Assembly (NCBI RefSeq): GCF_030813915.1
Contig: NZ_JAUSUJ010000012.1
Span: 141,819 to 205,818 of the forward strand
DNA from: Rhodoplanes tepidamans
Lineage (GTDB): Bacteria; Pseudomonadota; Alphaproteobacteria; Rhizobiales; Xanthobacteraceae
Length of the DNA: 64,000 nucleotides
Direction: 5' to 3'
The notes under the pieces are model-generated. The model was given only the letters and a program-made list of their open reading frames with translations, did not search any database and was not told the DNA's origin. Each line of letters opens with the position of its first letter. Within the stretch, counting starts at the first letter, position 1. The position numbers and the translations under genes are program-made. Of this stretch, positions 1 to 8,314 are shown piece after piece.

Positions 1-394
1 TGATCTGCGGGAGGGACTGGAGCCACGCCTCGCGCTCCGTCTTGGTCCAGGCCGGCGAGAGGAAGAACTTCGACGGCGGCTTGGTGACCTTCAGCAGGGC
101 GCTGCCGACGTAGAAGCAGTAGCGCGAGATTGCCCGCTCGGTGCCCTTCAGCGAGTGGTCGGTGAACCAGGAAGCGGTCACGACCCGCTTCAGCGTCTCC
201 GGCCAGCCCGATTTCCAGAGGTCCGCGCTGTACTCCCATGCGTCGAAGGTGAGGAAGCCCAGCGGCGCGGTGTACGGCCCCTTGACCGTCTCGATCGGCG
301 TGGGGATCACCTGGACCCGTTGCCCGGCCGACGAGATGACCTGCTCCAGGCTGCTCGCGTTCACCGGGAGAAGGTGCAGCTCATACGGGATCAT
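1..394 (-). CDS. Baseplate/tail protein I (P2 gpI-like), C-terminus cut by window edge
   Basis: The first 131 residues of a minus-strand gene are visible, starting at the ATG at 392-394. It opens with an MIPYELHLLP stretch and carries a typical gpI-type pattern of conserved tryptophans (DAWEYSADLW, SWFTDHSLKGT), ending in a FFLSPAW segment before the window edge. It follows the gpJ-like gene by 12 bases, the usual J-I order of P2-like baseplates. In that family gpI contributes to the baseplate wedge. Assignment rests on motif and order. Confidence 0.72.
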   Translation of the reverse strand, partial: MIPYELHLLPVNASSLEQVISSAGQRVQVIPTPIETVKGPYTAPLGFLTFDAWEYSADLWKSGWPETLKRVVTASWFTDHSLKGTERAISRYCFYVGSALLKVTKPPSKFFLSPAWTKTEREAWLQSLPQI

Positions 395-406
395 GTGGCA
401 GCTCCG

Positions 407-1318
407 TCAGCCGACCACGATCACGTCGATGGCGATCGAGCCGACCTTGGCGATCTGGGCCGGCGCGCAGAGCACGTCTGCGGAGGGCGCTGTGATCACG
501 ATGTTCTCGATGTCCGGGGTCTTCGCGGCCGCGACGATCGCGGAGAGGTAGACCGCCGATCCGATGCGCGCTCGCGTGGCGAGATAGCCCCGCACCGCCG
601 CCTCGATCGCGCTCCGTACCGCGGAGACGTCGGCGCCGGCGACGACCTGCACTCGGAGAGCCAGGTCGAAGGTGACGATCTCCGCCCGGCGCACGGTCAC
701 CGTGTCCGTAAGGGGCACGATGTCGTCGAGCTTGAACCGCCGGACCAGCTTCTTGAGGACGGTGTCGGACACCGGCTCCACGCCTTGGCCGACGACCACG
801 ACGTGAACCTCGCCCTCGCGCGGCGTGTAGGCGTAGGCGTCGAGGATCGAAGGGTCGATCGACAGCGCGTGGAACTCGTAAGCCCCGGCCGGCCCGGCGA
901 CGGAGAGAGCCTCCGGCGCCATTTGGATGCGGCGGCGGAACTGGTCGTCGCTCTCCATGATAGCCGGGCTGGTGTCGGTCGCCGGCACCAGCGTCGCCCG
1001 GACCACACCCATCAGCGCGCCGATGTGGTCCAGGTCCGATTTGACGGCGAAGGCGAGCAGCACCGCCCGGGCCTTGTCGTTGACCAGCGCCCTCAGCAAG
1101 GTCTCGCGATAGGCGAACGCCTCGATGAGGATCGTCATCGGCTCCGTTTCGAGGCCGAGGAAGTCGAGCGGCGGGAGGTCCGGCCTGGTGGCTCGCACCT
1201 GATCCCACAGGGCGAGCACGTAGGCCTTGATCTCCGCGATGATGCCGTTCGCGGTGATCTCTTCGATGAGCTGCGGCTTCGGCAGCCGCGTGAGGTCGGG
1301 CTGGAGATAGCGCGCCAT
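407..1318 (-). CDS. Baseplate assembly protein J
   Basis: A 303-residue protein resembling P2 gpJ / Mu gp47 baseplate wedge proteins: an N-terminal helical region with the LDFLGLETEPMTILIEAFAYRE-like core near residues 50-72, then a beta-rich part with DDQFRRRIQ near residue 125 and a C-terminal RIGSAVYLSAIVAAA segment. I use the ATG at 1316-1318, which begins just after the TGA of the upstream gpW gene (TGACATG), rather than a TTG nine bases earlier. It sits in the V-W-J-I baseplate order and should attach fibres and wedge in the virion. Confidence 0.88.
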   Translation of the reverse strand: MARYLQPDLTRLPKPQLIEEITANGIIAEIKAYVLALWDQVRATRPDLPPLDFLGLETEPMTILIEAFAYRETLLRALVNDKARAVLLAFAVKSDLDHIGALMGVVRATLVPATDTSPAIMESDDQFRRRIQMAPEALSVAGPAGAYEFHALSIDPSILDAYAYTPREGEVHVVVVGQGVEPVSDTVLKKLVRRFKLDDIVPLTDTVTVRRAEIVTFDLALRVQVVAGADVSAVRSAIEAAVRGYLATRARIGSAVYLSAIVAAAKTPDIENIVITAPSADVLCAPAQIAKVGSIAIDVIVVG

Positions 1319-1319
1319 G

Positions 1320-1739
1320 TCAGCCAACCGTCTCGAAGGCGCCCGTCTTGCCCTGCCTCAGCACGATGGTGCGCGTGTCCAATGGGGTGAAGTCGCCGAG
1401 GTGGCCGCGCGGCATGTAGATGCCGGTGATCTCCAGGTGGAGCGCGCCAACGCGAAACTCGCTCGCGTTGCTCGGAACGATCTTCGTGATCTTGAAGCGA
1501 GGCTCCCGCGGGAGGCCCGTATCCAGCTCCTTCACCTCCAGCGCCGCGATCAGCCCTGTGAAGAACTGGACGACGGTCTGAGTGGTGAGGTTGCGGCCGA
1601 GCAGGTACGGGACCGCAGAGCCGAACCAGCGCCGCAGCATTCGCGTGCCGAAGGCGGTGGTCATGATCACGGCGACCGATTGCTCGACGTGATCCCAGCC
1701 GTCGAGGAGACGGCCGGTCTGCCGGTCGATGCCCGCCAT
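1320..1739 (-). CDS. Baseplate wedge protein W (gp25/GPW family)
   Basis: 139 residues. It begins MAGIDRQTGR and carries the family's early WDHVEQSV...TTAFGTRMLRRWFGS block (about residues 15-42), the lysozyme-like gp25 fold signature, and ends in short beta strands. The ATG at 1737-1739 overlaps the gpV stop region by a one-base gap, so translation is probably coupled. It fills the W position of a P2-like V-W-J-I operon, linking the baseplate hub to wedges. Confidence 0.88.
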   Translation of the reverse strand: MAGIDRQTGRLLDGWDHVEQSVAVIMTTAFGTRMLRRWFGSAVPYLLGRNLTTQTVVQFFTGLIAALEVKELDTGLPREPRFKITKIVPSNASEFRVGALHLEITGIYMPRGHLGDFTPLDTRTIVLRQGKTGAFETVG

Positions 1740-1740
1740 G

Positions 1741-2439
1741 TCAGTCCCCGCCGCCACCGCCGCCGCCGGCCGCCGCGATCGCCGCCATGATCTCCCCGAC
1801 CTTCGGGTCCTCGGTGGCGTCCTTCTCGGAGAGCTTGACGCGCGGGCCGATCAGGAGGCCCTCCATGACGGCCTTCTTCTTGCCCTGCTCGTCCTTGCTC
1901 TCGACACCCAGGTGGGTCTTCCCAACCGTGTGGATGTCGCCCGAGACGATATTGATGTGGCCGCCCTTCAGCTCCACCTCGCTCCCACCGCCGACGAGCC
2001 GGATCGTCTGCGCGCTGTTGAACTCGATGACCTCGGAGCTTTCGATCTTCAGCGTCCCGTCCGCGAGGGAGAGGCGGAACTTCGGGTGCGTGACCACGAC
2101 CTCGTCCTCCTTATCGGAGGGCGGCTTGTGCTCGTTCGACCAGAACATCGGGACGAGGAGCGCCTGACGCGGATCGCCGGTCGGGCTCACCATCATCATG
2201 TTCTCGCCGATCTGCGGAACACGGTAGACGTTCAGGCCCTTCGGGCCGCCGTTCTGTTGGGCGTAGGGGAGCCAGGGGGAGAGCGTCGGCTTCTCGTCCG
2301 TGCCGCCGATCTTCGTGCGCACGAACCACTCGCCGTCGATCTTCTTCCGGGCTTGGACCGGGCCGGGCCGGAGCATGTTGTCGCTCTTGCGCTCCAGCTC
2401 GGCGACGCGGGTCACCAGCTCCTGCAGGAGGTCGCGCAT
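1741..2439 (-). CDS. Baseplate assembly/spike protein V
   Basis: 232 residues. The N-terminus is a short coiled-coil-like helix (MRDLLQELVTRVAELERK), followed by an OB-like domain with GLNVYRVPQIGENMMMVSPTGDP (about residues 67-90). A repetitive beta region with regularly spaced short strands follows, as in phage spike beta-helices (about residues 115-190). The end is an Ala/Gly tract closing in seven glycines and Asp. Position ahead of W and J supports P2 gpV, the membrane-piercing spike. Confidence 0.86.
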   Translation of the reverse strand: MRDLLQELVTRVAELERKSDNMLRPGPVQARKKIDGEWFVRTKIGGTDEKPTLSPWLPYAQQNGGPKGLNVYRVPQIGENMMMVSPTGDPRQALLVPMFWSNEHKPPSDKEDEVVVTHPKFRLSLADGTLKIESSEVIEFNSAQTIRLVGGGSEVELKGGHINIVSGDIHTVGKTHLGVESKDEQGKKKAVMEGLLIGPRVKLSEKDATEDPKVGEIMAAIAAAGGGGGGGD

Positions 2440-2440
2440 G

Positions 2441-3211
2441 TCAGGTCACCTCCACGTCGGGGCCGTCCGTGGCCGGGTCGTAGGTGTTGGGGTCGATGGC
2501 GTCGGAGCCCTCGACCGACATGCCGAGGCTCTGCGCCTCCCGGCCGGTGAGGCCGAGCAGCGCCGCGGCCTGCTCCCACTCCGGGGCCGAGGTTGCGGAC
2601 AGCTCGGAGCTGATCAGGTCGGCGTACTTGGCCGCGGTGGGCTCGTCCGTCATCTGGCGCAGCCGCGCGAGGAAGAGCGTCACGGGGTGGTCGGCGCCGA
2701 GCGGGACACCGGGCGCCGGGTCCGCGATCGTGTCGACGATCAAGGTGAGCTGGCGGGCCGCCCAACGGGCGCCGCGCTCAGCCTCGCCGGCTCGCTCGCC
2801 GGTCGTGCGGGTGATCGAGGTGCAGAAGGCTTTCCAGAACTCGCCCCACTCGTTCGTGGGGCCGGTCACCAGCGCCTTAATGACCTGGTTCTCGATCACG
2901 TCGAGGGCGAGCTCGAAGGAGCTGTCGGACGACGGGATTTCGATGGCCGGGCCGCCGGTCTTCTGCTCGACCTTGCTGGCGAGGCCAAACTCGATCGTCA
3001 CGCTAAGCTCGCGCTCGGCGGGGGCGACCGCGCGGCCGCCCTCCACCTTGCGCTGGTCGCGTTCCGTGAAGACGGCGATGAACGGAGCCGGCATCTCCTT
3101 CAGGGCCGAAGGCAGCGGCATGTTGTTGCTGTCGTAGACGCGGGCGCCGGCCCACGTCTGGTTCCGCAGCGCGAGCACCGCCGCGAGCCGAATGCACGCG
3201 CGCAGGATCAT
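2441..3211 (-). CDS. Phage tail protein, possible tail terminator
   Basis: 256 residues with no motif I can name with certainty. The first 80 residues (LRNQTWAGARVYDSNNMPLP, PFIAVFTE, ELSVTIEFGLAS) look like the alpha/beta core of tail-terminator proteins. The C-terminal half is helical and Ala-rich, ending in a DPNTYDPATDGPD segment. It overlaps the upstream gene's stop (TGATG) and lies between head-connector and baseplate genes, where a terminator is expected. Function is inferred from place and weak pattern. Confidence 0.55.
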   Translation of the reverse strand: MILRACIRLAAVLALRNQTWAGARVYDSNNMPLPSALKEMPAPFIAVFTERDQRKVEGGRAVAPAERELSVTIEFGLASKVEQKTGGPAIEIPSSDSSFELALDVIENQVIKALVTGPTNEWGEFWKAFCTSITRTTGERAGEAERGARWAARQLTLIVDTIADPAPGVPLGADHPVTLFLARLRQMTDEPTAAKYADLISSELSATSAPEWEQAAALLGLTGREAQSLGMSVEGSDAIDPNTYDPATDGPDVEVT

Positions 3212-3603
3212 CAGTCCACCCGGAGCAGGGAGAACATCGTGAAGCCGGCCGCCTCGTTCACGATGCGATTGATCTCGAAGCTCTCGCCCGGGCGGTCCAT
3301 GGGCTCGACCAGATCGCCGAGCTGCACGTCCTTGCCGGCGAGGTCGCCGAGCTTGACGTGGAGAGCCACGTTCTGGAGGGCGATGCGCCCTCGGAAGGGG
3401 GACCCGGCGTGATCGCCGGAGAGCCCCATCGCCATGTCGTTGAGCGTGCCCAGGACGCCCGCCACCTCGAAGGGTTCGCGGGCCGGGTCCGGCTGCGGAA
3501 CGTCGAAGCCATCGACCCGGCGGGGGACAATCCTGACGCGCTCCCCGAACTGGCGCTGGACGGCCGCGTCAACCGCGGCCGCCAGATCGCGCCAATCCGC
3601 CAT
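3211..3603 (-). CDS. Head-tail joining protein (lambda FII-like)
   Basis: 130 residues, beginning MADWRDLAAAVDAAVQ. A central GDHAGSPFRGRIALQNVALHV segment and a PGESFEINRIVNEAAGFTMFSLLRVD end resemble the beta-barrel head-tail stopper family that includes lambda FII. It directly follows the major capsid gene with a three-base gap, the place a stopper occupies in lambda-type head operons. It would close the connector and receive the tail. Identification rests on size, order and partial pattern. Confidence 0.6.
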   Translation of the reverse strand: MADWRDLAAAVDAAVQRQFGERVRIVPRRVDGFDVPQPDPAREPFEVAGVLGTLNDMAMGLSGDHAGSPFRGRIALQNVALHVKLGDLAGKDVQLGDLVEPMDRPGESFEINRIVNEAAGFTMFSLLRVD

Positions 3604-3606
3604 CGG

Positions 3607-4635
3607 TCAGGTGCGCTTTCCGCGCATCAGAACCCGCGGGCGGGTGCAGTAGTGGAGGACGTTGCTCTGGAACTCCAGGTTCACGCCCTTGCCGTTCTCC
3701 ATCGGCCACTGCTTCGCGTAGAGGCGCTGTCCCGGCCGGTTCACCGTCTCGATGTAGTCGGCCGGGGCGAAGACGGTCCGGAAGAGGCCCGGCACGCCCT
3801 CGGGGATGAAGTGGACGCTGTCCGACGCGACGCCGACGTTCAGGCCGCCGCGGTACCATTCCCAGGTGATGTCGCCGAACTCGAAGCGGCTGAGGAGCCC
3901 GTCCTGCGGCTTCACGAAGCCTTCGCGCAGGGCGCGCCCCTCCTGGTACTTGTAGGTCTCGCGGACTTCCTTGTGCTTGCGGAGGGCCTTGTAGAAGCCC
4001 GAGCCGGCGAGCGCGCGGATGCCGGTGAACGGCAGGCCGTCGAGGGTCTCGGCCATCGCCTCCCAGAGGGACGCGCACTGGTCGAGCAGCGTGCCGTCCG
4101 GCGCCGCCGTGTTGTCGAGATCGAAGTCGATCTCGACCGGCTGCTCCTCGCCGAACTCGGTGTAATAGTCGAAGAGCACCGAGCCATCGCTGTCGAGCAG
4201 CGTGCCCGCCTTCAGGATGGCGAGGCGGTGGAACTCCTCCGTCAGGGCGAACGACTGCGAGGCCTCGGCCGCCCGGCCGGCGATCTTGCCCTGGAGCGTC
4301 TCGACGGCGACCGTCTCGCCGAACGCCCGCACCGCCTGGACCTCGTCCGCGTAGATCGCGTCGTCGACCTGGAAGTGGGGGACGCTCAGCTTGCGCATCG
4401 AGCGCCGGCCCTTGCCCCAGGTCTTCCCGGGGCTACCGCGCGGCGAGGCCGGCACGATGATGAAGGTCCGGTCGCTGTCCTTCTCGATCGCGACATCGAG
4501 GGTGTCGATGCTGGTGGTCGTGAAGAGACCGAGCGCGCCGACGCGCGACGGGACGTACTTGATCTCCCGCATGGCGTCGGTGAGCGACGTCACGCTGAAG
4601 GCGTCGCCCTTGAAGATGTCGAGCATGTCGGCCAT
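3607..4635 (-). CDS. Major capsid protein E
   Basis: 342 residues of the lambda gpE family. The start MADMLDIFKGDAFSVTSLTDA is the family's N-terminal signature. FRTVFAPADYIETVNRPGQRLYAKQW near residue 300 is its C-terminal conserved block, and the chain ends near MRGKRT. I chose the ATG at 4633-4635 because an AGGAG lies just upstream; the open frame extends 16 codons further without a ribosome site. It follows the decoration protein gene, as D precedes E in lambda. It forms the icosahedral shell. Confidence 0.92.
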   Translation of the reverse strand: MADMLDIFKGDAFSVTSLTDAMREIKYVPSRVGALGLFTTTSIDTLDVAIEKDSDRTFIIVPASPRGSPGKTWGKGRRSMRKLSVPHFQVDDAIYADEVQAVRAFGETVAVETLQGKIAGRAAEASQSFALTEEFHRLAILKAGTLLDSDGSVLFDYYTEFGEEQPVEIDFDLDNTAAPDGTLLDQCASLWEAMAETLDGLPFTGIRALAGSGFYKALRKHKEVRETYKYQEGRALREGFVKPQDGLLSRFEFGDITWEWYRGGLNVGVASDSVHFIPEGVPGLFRTVFAPADYIETVNRPGQRLYAKQWPMENGKGVNLEFQSNVLHYCTRPRVLMRGKRT

Positions 4636-4739
4636 TGCCAACTCCTGGTGTCTTGGCGCAGCCGACCGCGCTCCGGTTAGCACAGCTCACCAGATTGGAC
4701 GCAGTTCGGCCGTCTGTGTGGTGGGTTAGGTGTCTGCGG

Positions 4740-5114
4740 TCAGCGGACGATGATGCCGATCGCGGCCAGCTCGGCGAGCTTCGTGGCCTTCTCCGCCGCG
4801 GTGTCCACCGAAGCGTCGAAGACGAGGAAGTTGCCGTTCACCTCGGCGGGGCCGCGCACGATGGCGGCGACCTTCTGGTCCGCCGACGTCGCGTCCACGC
4901 CGTAGATGTTGATCGCGGCCGCCTTGTCGGAGCCGTCGCTCGCGCCCACGGCCGCCGGCTTGTACTCGCCGGTCGCCGTGATCTTGCCGAGCACGGTGCC
5001 CGGCTCGACCTTGCCGGCGCCGGACGAGATCACGATCGCCTCGCGGCAATACGTGCCATCGGCCTCGTTGATGATGAACTCGCCGGGGTGCCGGCCTTCC
5101 TTCAGAACCGTCAT
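4740..5114 (-). CDS. Head decoration protein (lambda D-like)
   Basis: 124 residues with the family opening KEGRHPGEFIINEADGTYCRE, then an all-beta middle and a closing LAELAAIGIIVR (the DALKALGIIVR-type end of decoration proteins). A GGAGG lies five bases before the ATG. It sits between the protease/scaffold gene and the major capsid gene, the lambda C-Nu3-D-E order. Trimers would bind and stabilise the expanded capsid. Confidence 0.88.
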   Translation of the reverse strand: MTVLKEGRHPGEFIINEADGTYCREAIVISSGAGKVEPGTVLGKITATGEYKPAAVGASDGSDKAAAINIYGVDATSADQKVAAIVRGPAEVNGNFLVFDASVDTAAEKATKLAELAAIGIIVR

Positions 5115-5142
5115 GTGGACCTCCTTCGGTCAGCCGGGCCGG

Positions 5143-5553
5143 TCAGCCGGCGATGCTCTCGAAACGCTTGTTGGCGGCGGCCACGGCCTTCGACCAGCCG
5201 GACTTCGCCTGTTCCTGCGGGGCGGTGACCGCCTCGGCGACGAGGCCGAGCGGCGAGGTGGACGCGCGCTGCTCCGGCACCGCCGGCTTCGCGTCGGCCT
5301 TCGGGGCCGACTTCAGGAGCGCGGCCACCTTGTCGACGGTCATGTCGGTGTCGAAGGCGAAGGTGCGCGCGAGCTGCTCGCGGCCCTCGGCCTCGGCGTG
5401 GCCGATGATGGCGCTGATGCGGGCGCGCTCGGTGTCGATGCCCACCTTGATGCCCTCCGAGACGCCGGCCTTCCGGCCCTCTTCGCGGGCCGCGGCGATC
5501 TGGTCGGTGGTGCTCGGCGTCGTGGCAGCCGGCGTGCCGTTCTGGTTCTCCAT
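5143..5553 (-). CDS. Nested in-frame capsid scaffolding protein (lambda Nu3-like)
   Basis: An internal ATG at 5551-5553, codon 301 of the protease frame, is preceded by a perfect AGGAGG seven bases upstream, far stronger than chance within coding sequence. It would yield the 136-residue scaffold alone (MENQNGTPAATTP...). Lambda C/Nu3 and many related phages express the scaffold in exactly this nested way. The product would template prohead assembly and then be degraded by the protease. Confidence 0.75.
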   Translation of the reverse strand: MENQNGTPAATTPSTTDQIAAAREEGRKAGVSEGIKVGIDTERARISAIIGHAEAEGREQLARTFAFDTDMTVDKVAALLKSAPKADAKPAVPEQRASTSPLGLVAEAVTAPQEQAKSGWSKAVAAANKRFESIAG

Positions 5554-6453
5554 CCGGAGACCTCCTGAGAAAGCGCGCCGGGAGGCGCGGGGGAGCTTGC
5601 CGATCACCGCGTCGAGGCTGTCGACCCGGTCGGCGAGCTTGTTGGTGATGGCCTCGCGATCGCCGGTGCGCGGGTTGAGAGCCCGGTAGACCCGGGCCTC
5701 GGTGGAGAGCGCCAGCTCAGCGGTGAGCTTCGGGCGCCCCGCGGCGACCTCGCGCGCGAACATCAGCCGGAGGTCGTCGACCTCCATCTGGATGCGCTCG
5801 CGCACATCAGCCGGCAGCGGGGCGAACGGGTGCCCGTCCACCTTGTGCCGACCGGAGGAGATCAGGGAGACGTTGATGCCGATGTCCGTCAGGAGCTTCG
5901 AGACGTCCATGTGCATCGTGTAGACGCCGATCGAGCCGACGAGCGCGAGGTCGTCGTTCAGCACGATCTCGTCGCTCTGCGCGGCGAGCCAGTAGCCCGC
6001 CGACGCCGCCATGCCGCGGACGTGCGCGACGACCGGCATGCCGGCCAGTCGGGCTTCGCGGATCGCTCCGGCTGCGCCGAGGATGCCTTCCACCGTCCCC
6101 CCCGGCGAGCTGATCGCCGTGACGATGGCGCGGATCGAGGTGTCGGCGGTCGCGCGCCGGACCTCGCGGGTGATGGCGCCGTAGGAGGTGTAGTAGGAGC
6201 CCCCGATGTAGTCGCCCCGCGAGATCAGGGCGCCGTTGATCGGGATCACCGCCACGTCGTCCACGACGGCGTAGCGTGGCGCGTCGTCGGAGTAGCTGCC
6301 CGCGGCCGCCTGCGGCTCGGCGAGCAGCCGCTCGGCCTCCAGGTAGGCTTCCCGGAACTCCAGAGCGTGCGGCTCGTAGATCAGCAGGGGTCGCGAGGCG
6401 AGCGCCGCCGGCCACGCGGTCTGCGCGACCGCCGGCAGTCCATTGGTGTTCAT
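5143..6453 (-). CDS. Capsid maturation protease, S49 (SppA/lambda gpC) family, with scaffold C-terminus
   Basis: 436 residues. The protease domain (about 60-290) carries a PINGALISRG strand, SSPGGTV, the nucleophile motif MAASAGYW with Ser151, and the general base in SSGRHKVDG with Lys204. The last 136 residues are charged and Ala-rich, like a scaffold, and are encoded a second time by an internal start. The product would process head proteins and itself during prohead maturation. It lies between the W-type connector and decoration genes. Confidence 0.9.
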   Translation of the reverse strand: MNTNGLPAVAQTAWPAALASRPLLIYEPHALEFREAYLEAERLLAEPQAAAGSYSDDAPRYAVVDDVAVIPINGALISRGDYIGGSYYTSYGAITREVRRATADTSIRAIVTAISSPGGTVEGILGAAGAIREARLAGMPVVAHVRGMAASAGYWLAAQSDEIVLNDDLALVGSIGVYTMHMDVSKLLTDIGINVSLISSGRHKVDGHPFAPLPADVRERIQMEVDDLRLMFAREVAAGRPKLTAELALSTEARVYRALNPRTGDREAITNKLADRVDSLDAVIGKLPRASRRAFSGGLRMENQNGTPAATTPSTTDQIAAAREEGRKAGVSEGIKVGIDTERARISAIIGHAEAEGREQLARTFAFDTDMTVDKVAALLKSAPKADAKPAVPEQRASTSPLGLVAEAVTAPQEQAKSGWSKAVAAANKRFESIAG

Positions 6454-6463
6454 GCCGTCGTCC

Positions 6464-6724
6464 TCAGAAGGTGCGCGGGAGGCGCCGAGAGCCCGCTCGG
6501 ATCGCGAAGCGCCGGTGCGGGCTATCCACGCCTTGCTTCGCCGCGCACTCAGCCTCGGCCTGCCTCAGTTCGGTTCGGAGCACGTCGATCTTCGTCGCCG
6601 TGAACCAGACCTCGCGGTCGGCGAACCGGATGCGCTGGGTGCCTTGGCCGCCCACGATCGCGTAATAGGCGGCCCGGAGCGCGGCCGCGCGAGCACAGGG
6701 ATCGCTCCAGTCGACGTCAGCCAT
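6464..6724 (-). CDS. Head-tail connector protein W (lambda gpW-like)
   Basis: 86 residues. The core pattern IRFADREVWFTATKIDVLRTELRQAEAE matches lambda gpW, in which a two-stranded hairpin ending in EFTAT is followed by a helix. The protein would join the portal and stopper after packaging. Its start overlaps the end of the portal gene by eight bases. The order portal-W-protease differs from lambda, where W precedes the portal gene. Confidence 0.78.
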   Translation of the reverse strand: MADVDWSDPCARAAALRAAYYAIVGGQGTQRIRFADREVWFTATKIDVLRTELRQAEAECAAKQGVDSPHRRFAIRAGSRRLPRTF

Positions 6725-8309
6725 CGACCTTGTCCTCCTGGACCGCGAGCTTGTCGGCCACCGGGTCCTTCTTGCCGGGCGTGATGGTGGGATCGTCGTC
6801 GAGCTTCAGCCGCTTCCGGGCCTCGGCCTCGCGAGCGCGCTGCTCGTAGACGTCCTCCCAATCGTGGCCGAGGTCCGAGCAGATCATCTCGGCGGTGGAG
6901 AGCCCGAGCCGGTAGTAGGTCTCGTGCGCCTTCGCCGTCTTCAGATCGTCGGCCTGCGGCTTCGGAGGGCCGCGCCAGTCCGCCCGCGCCGCTGCCGGCC
7001 GCTTCGCGAGGAAGCCGTAGAGGCCGCCGGGGAACGGGATGCGCCCGAACTCGATCTCCTCCTCCAGCCACGCCTCGTAGACGAACTGCAGGAAGCGGGC
7101 GCAGATGTTGGCGCGCCGGCGCAGGATGATCGGCCAGATTTCCGAGGTCGCCATCCGGACCGAAGAGTAGGTCGCGCCGGTGTAGTCGCCAGTCAGCGTC
7201 TCGAAGGTCATCCCCAGCGCCCGGGCGATCTCCCGGAGCAGGAACTTCGCGAACGCCTCGTAGGTGGCGTTCGGGGACTGCGACTTGTGAAGCTCCAGCT
7301 TCTCGCCCGGGAACAGGTGCGCGATGCGCCCGGCCCGGCCGAAGTCGATCTTCGTGTTCTCGTACCAGCCGGCCTTCGCCCCGAGCCAGTCCGCCATCGA
7401 GCCGCCGGCGAGCCCGCCGATGCCTTGCTCGGCGTCGTCCTGGAGAGCCCGGAGGACGTCCTCGGTCGGCGCGTCCGACACCACGGTGGCGGCGAAGATC
7501 GCGTGGATCAGCGCAGCCTCCAGCGTCGCGTCCGCGAGCTGGTCGAACTGCCGGATCACCCGGAGCGCCGGCGTCATCGGCGAGATGCCGCGCACCTGCC
7601 CGGGCGCCCCCTCGAAGACGTGGACCACCTGCGGCCGCAGCGCGGCGTCGCGGGCGGCGACGTCCACGAGGTTCTCGTAGCCGAGCCGCGGGTCCTTGAA
7701 CTGAAACCGGTAGGCGACCGGCAGGCCGTTCACGTCGGCGCGCACCCCCTGGACCATGCCGATCAGAGGATTGGTCTCCTGCACCATGCGGTGCGCCGGG
7801 ATCAGCCGGACCTTGGTCCGCGTCTGCGAGACGGGGCGGCGGATCGACGGCAGGAGCGCAACGCTCTCGCCGTAGCCGAAGAACGACTTCAGCACGGCGG
7901 CCGTCATCTGCGCGACGTTCATCACACCGGCGGCGTCACATTCGAGCGGAGCGGAGGACCAGGCCTCCCATCGGCGCTCGACGTTCCGAGCCCACTCGTT
8001 GGACATATCCTGCGTCCAACCGAGGTCGACGACGTCCGGCTTCGCCGTGAGGCGGAGCCCGGTCCCCAGCGTCGAGGACACGGCCTGCTCGACGGCTCCG
8101 GCGATCCAGCCGGAGTTGTGCATCGTGTCGATGACGCGGGCCGCGGCCATCACGTAGCCGGCGAGCACGTCGTCCCGCTCATCACGGAGCGCCGGCCGCC
8201 AGGAGAAGAAGAACGGGGAGTGATCGCTCCGCATGAAGGCGGCCGAAGGCTGTTCGCCCGCGGCCGCCTTCTTGGCGGAGACCTTCCTCTTCCTGGTCGA
8301 AGTGGTCAT
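6717..8309 (-). CDS. Portal protein, lambda family
   Basis: About 530 residues. It contains the family blocks MIDTMHNSGWIAGAVEQ-like near residue 60, a QNNPLIGMVQGVR-like stretch near 165, and the diagnostic MTFETLTGDYTGATYSSVRMA near residue 385. The end is hydrophilic and lysine-rich. I use the ATG at 8307-8309, with AGGTG upstream; a GTG nine bases earlier overlaps the terminase stop. The dodecameric ring at the capsid vertex binds terminase and passes DNA. Confidence 0.92.
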   Translation of the reverse strand: MTTSTRKRKVSAKKAAAGEQPSAAFMRSDHSPFFFSWRPALRDERDDVLAGYVMAAARVIDTMHNSGWIAGAVEQAVSSTLGTGLRLTAKPDVVDLGWTQDMSNEWARNVERRWEAWSSAPLECDAAGVMNVAQMTAAVLKSFFGYGESVALLPSIRRPVSQTRTKVRLIPAHRMVQETNPLIGMVQGVRADVNGLPVAYRFQFKDPRLGYENLVDVAARDAALRPQVVHVFEGAPGQVRGISPMTPALRVIRQFDQLADATLEAALIHAIFAATVVSDAPTEDVLRALQDDAEQGIGGLAGGSMADWLGAKAGWYENTKIDFGRAGRIAHLFPGEKLELHKSQSPNATYEAFAKFLLREIARALGMTFETLTGDYTGATYSSVRMATSEIWPIILRRRANICARFLQFVYEAWLEEEIEFGRIPFPGGLYGFLAKRPAAARADWRGPPKPQADDLKTAKAHETYYRLGLSTAEMICSDLGHDWEDVYEQRAREAEARKRLKLDDDPTITPGKKDPVADKLAVQEDKVDG

Positions 8310-8314
8310 CTCGA

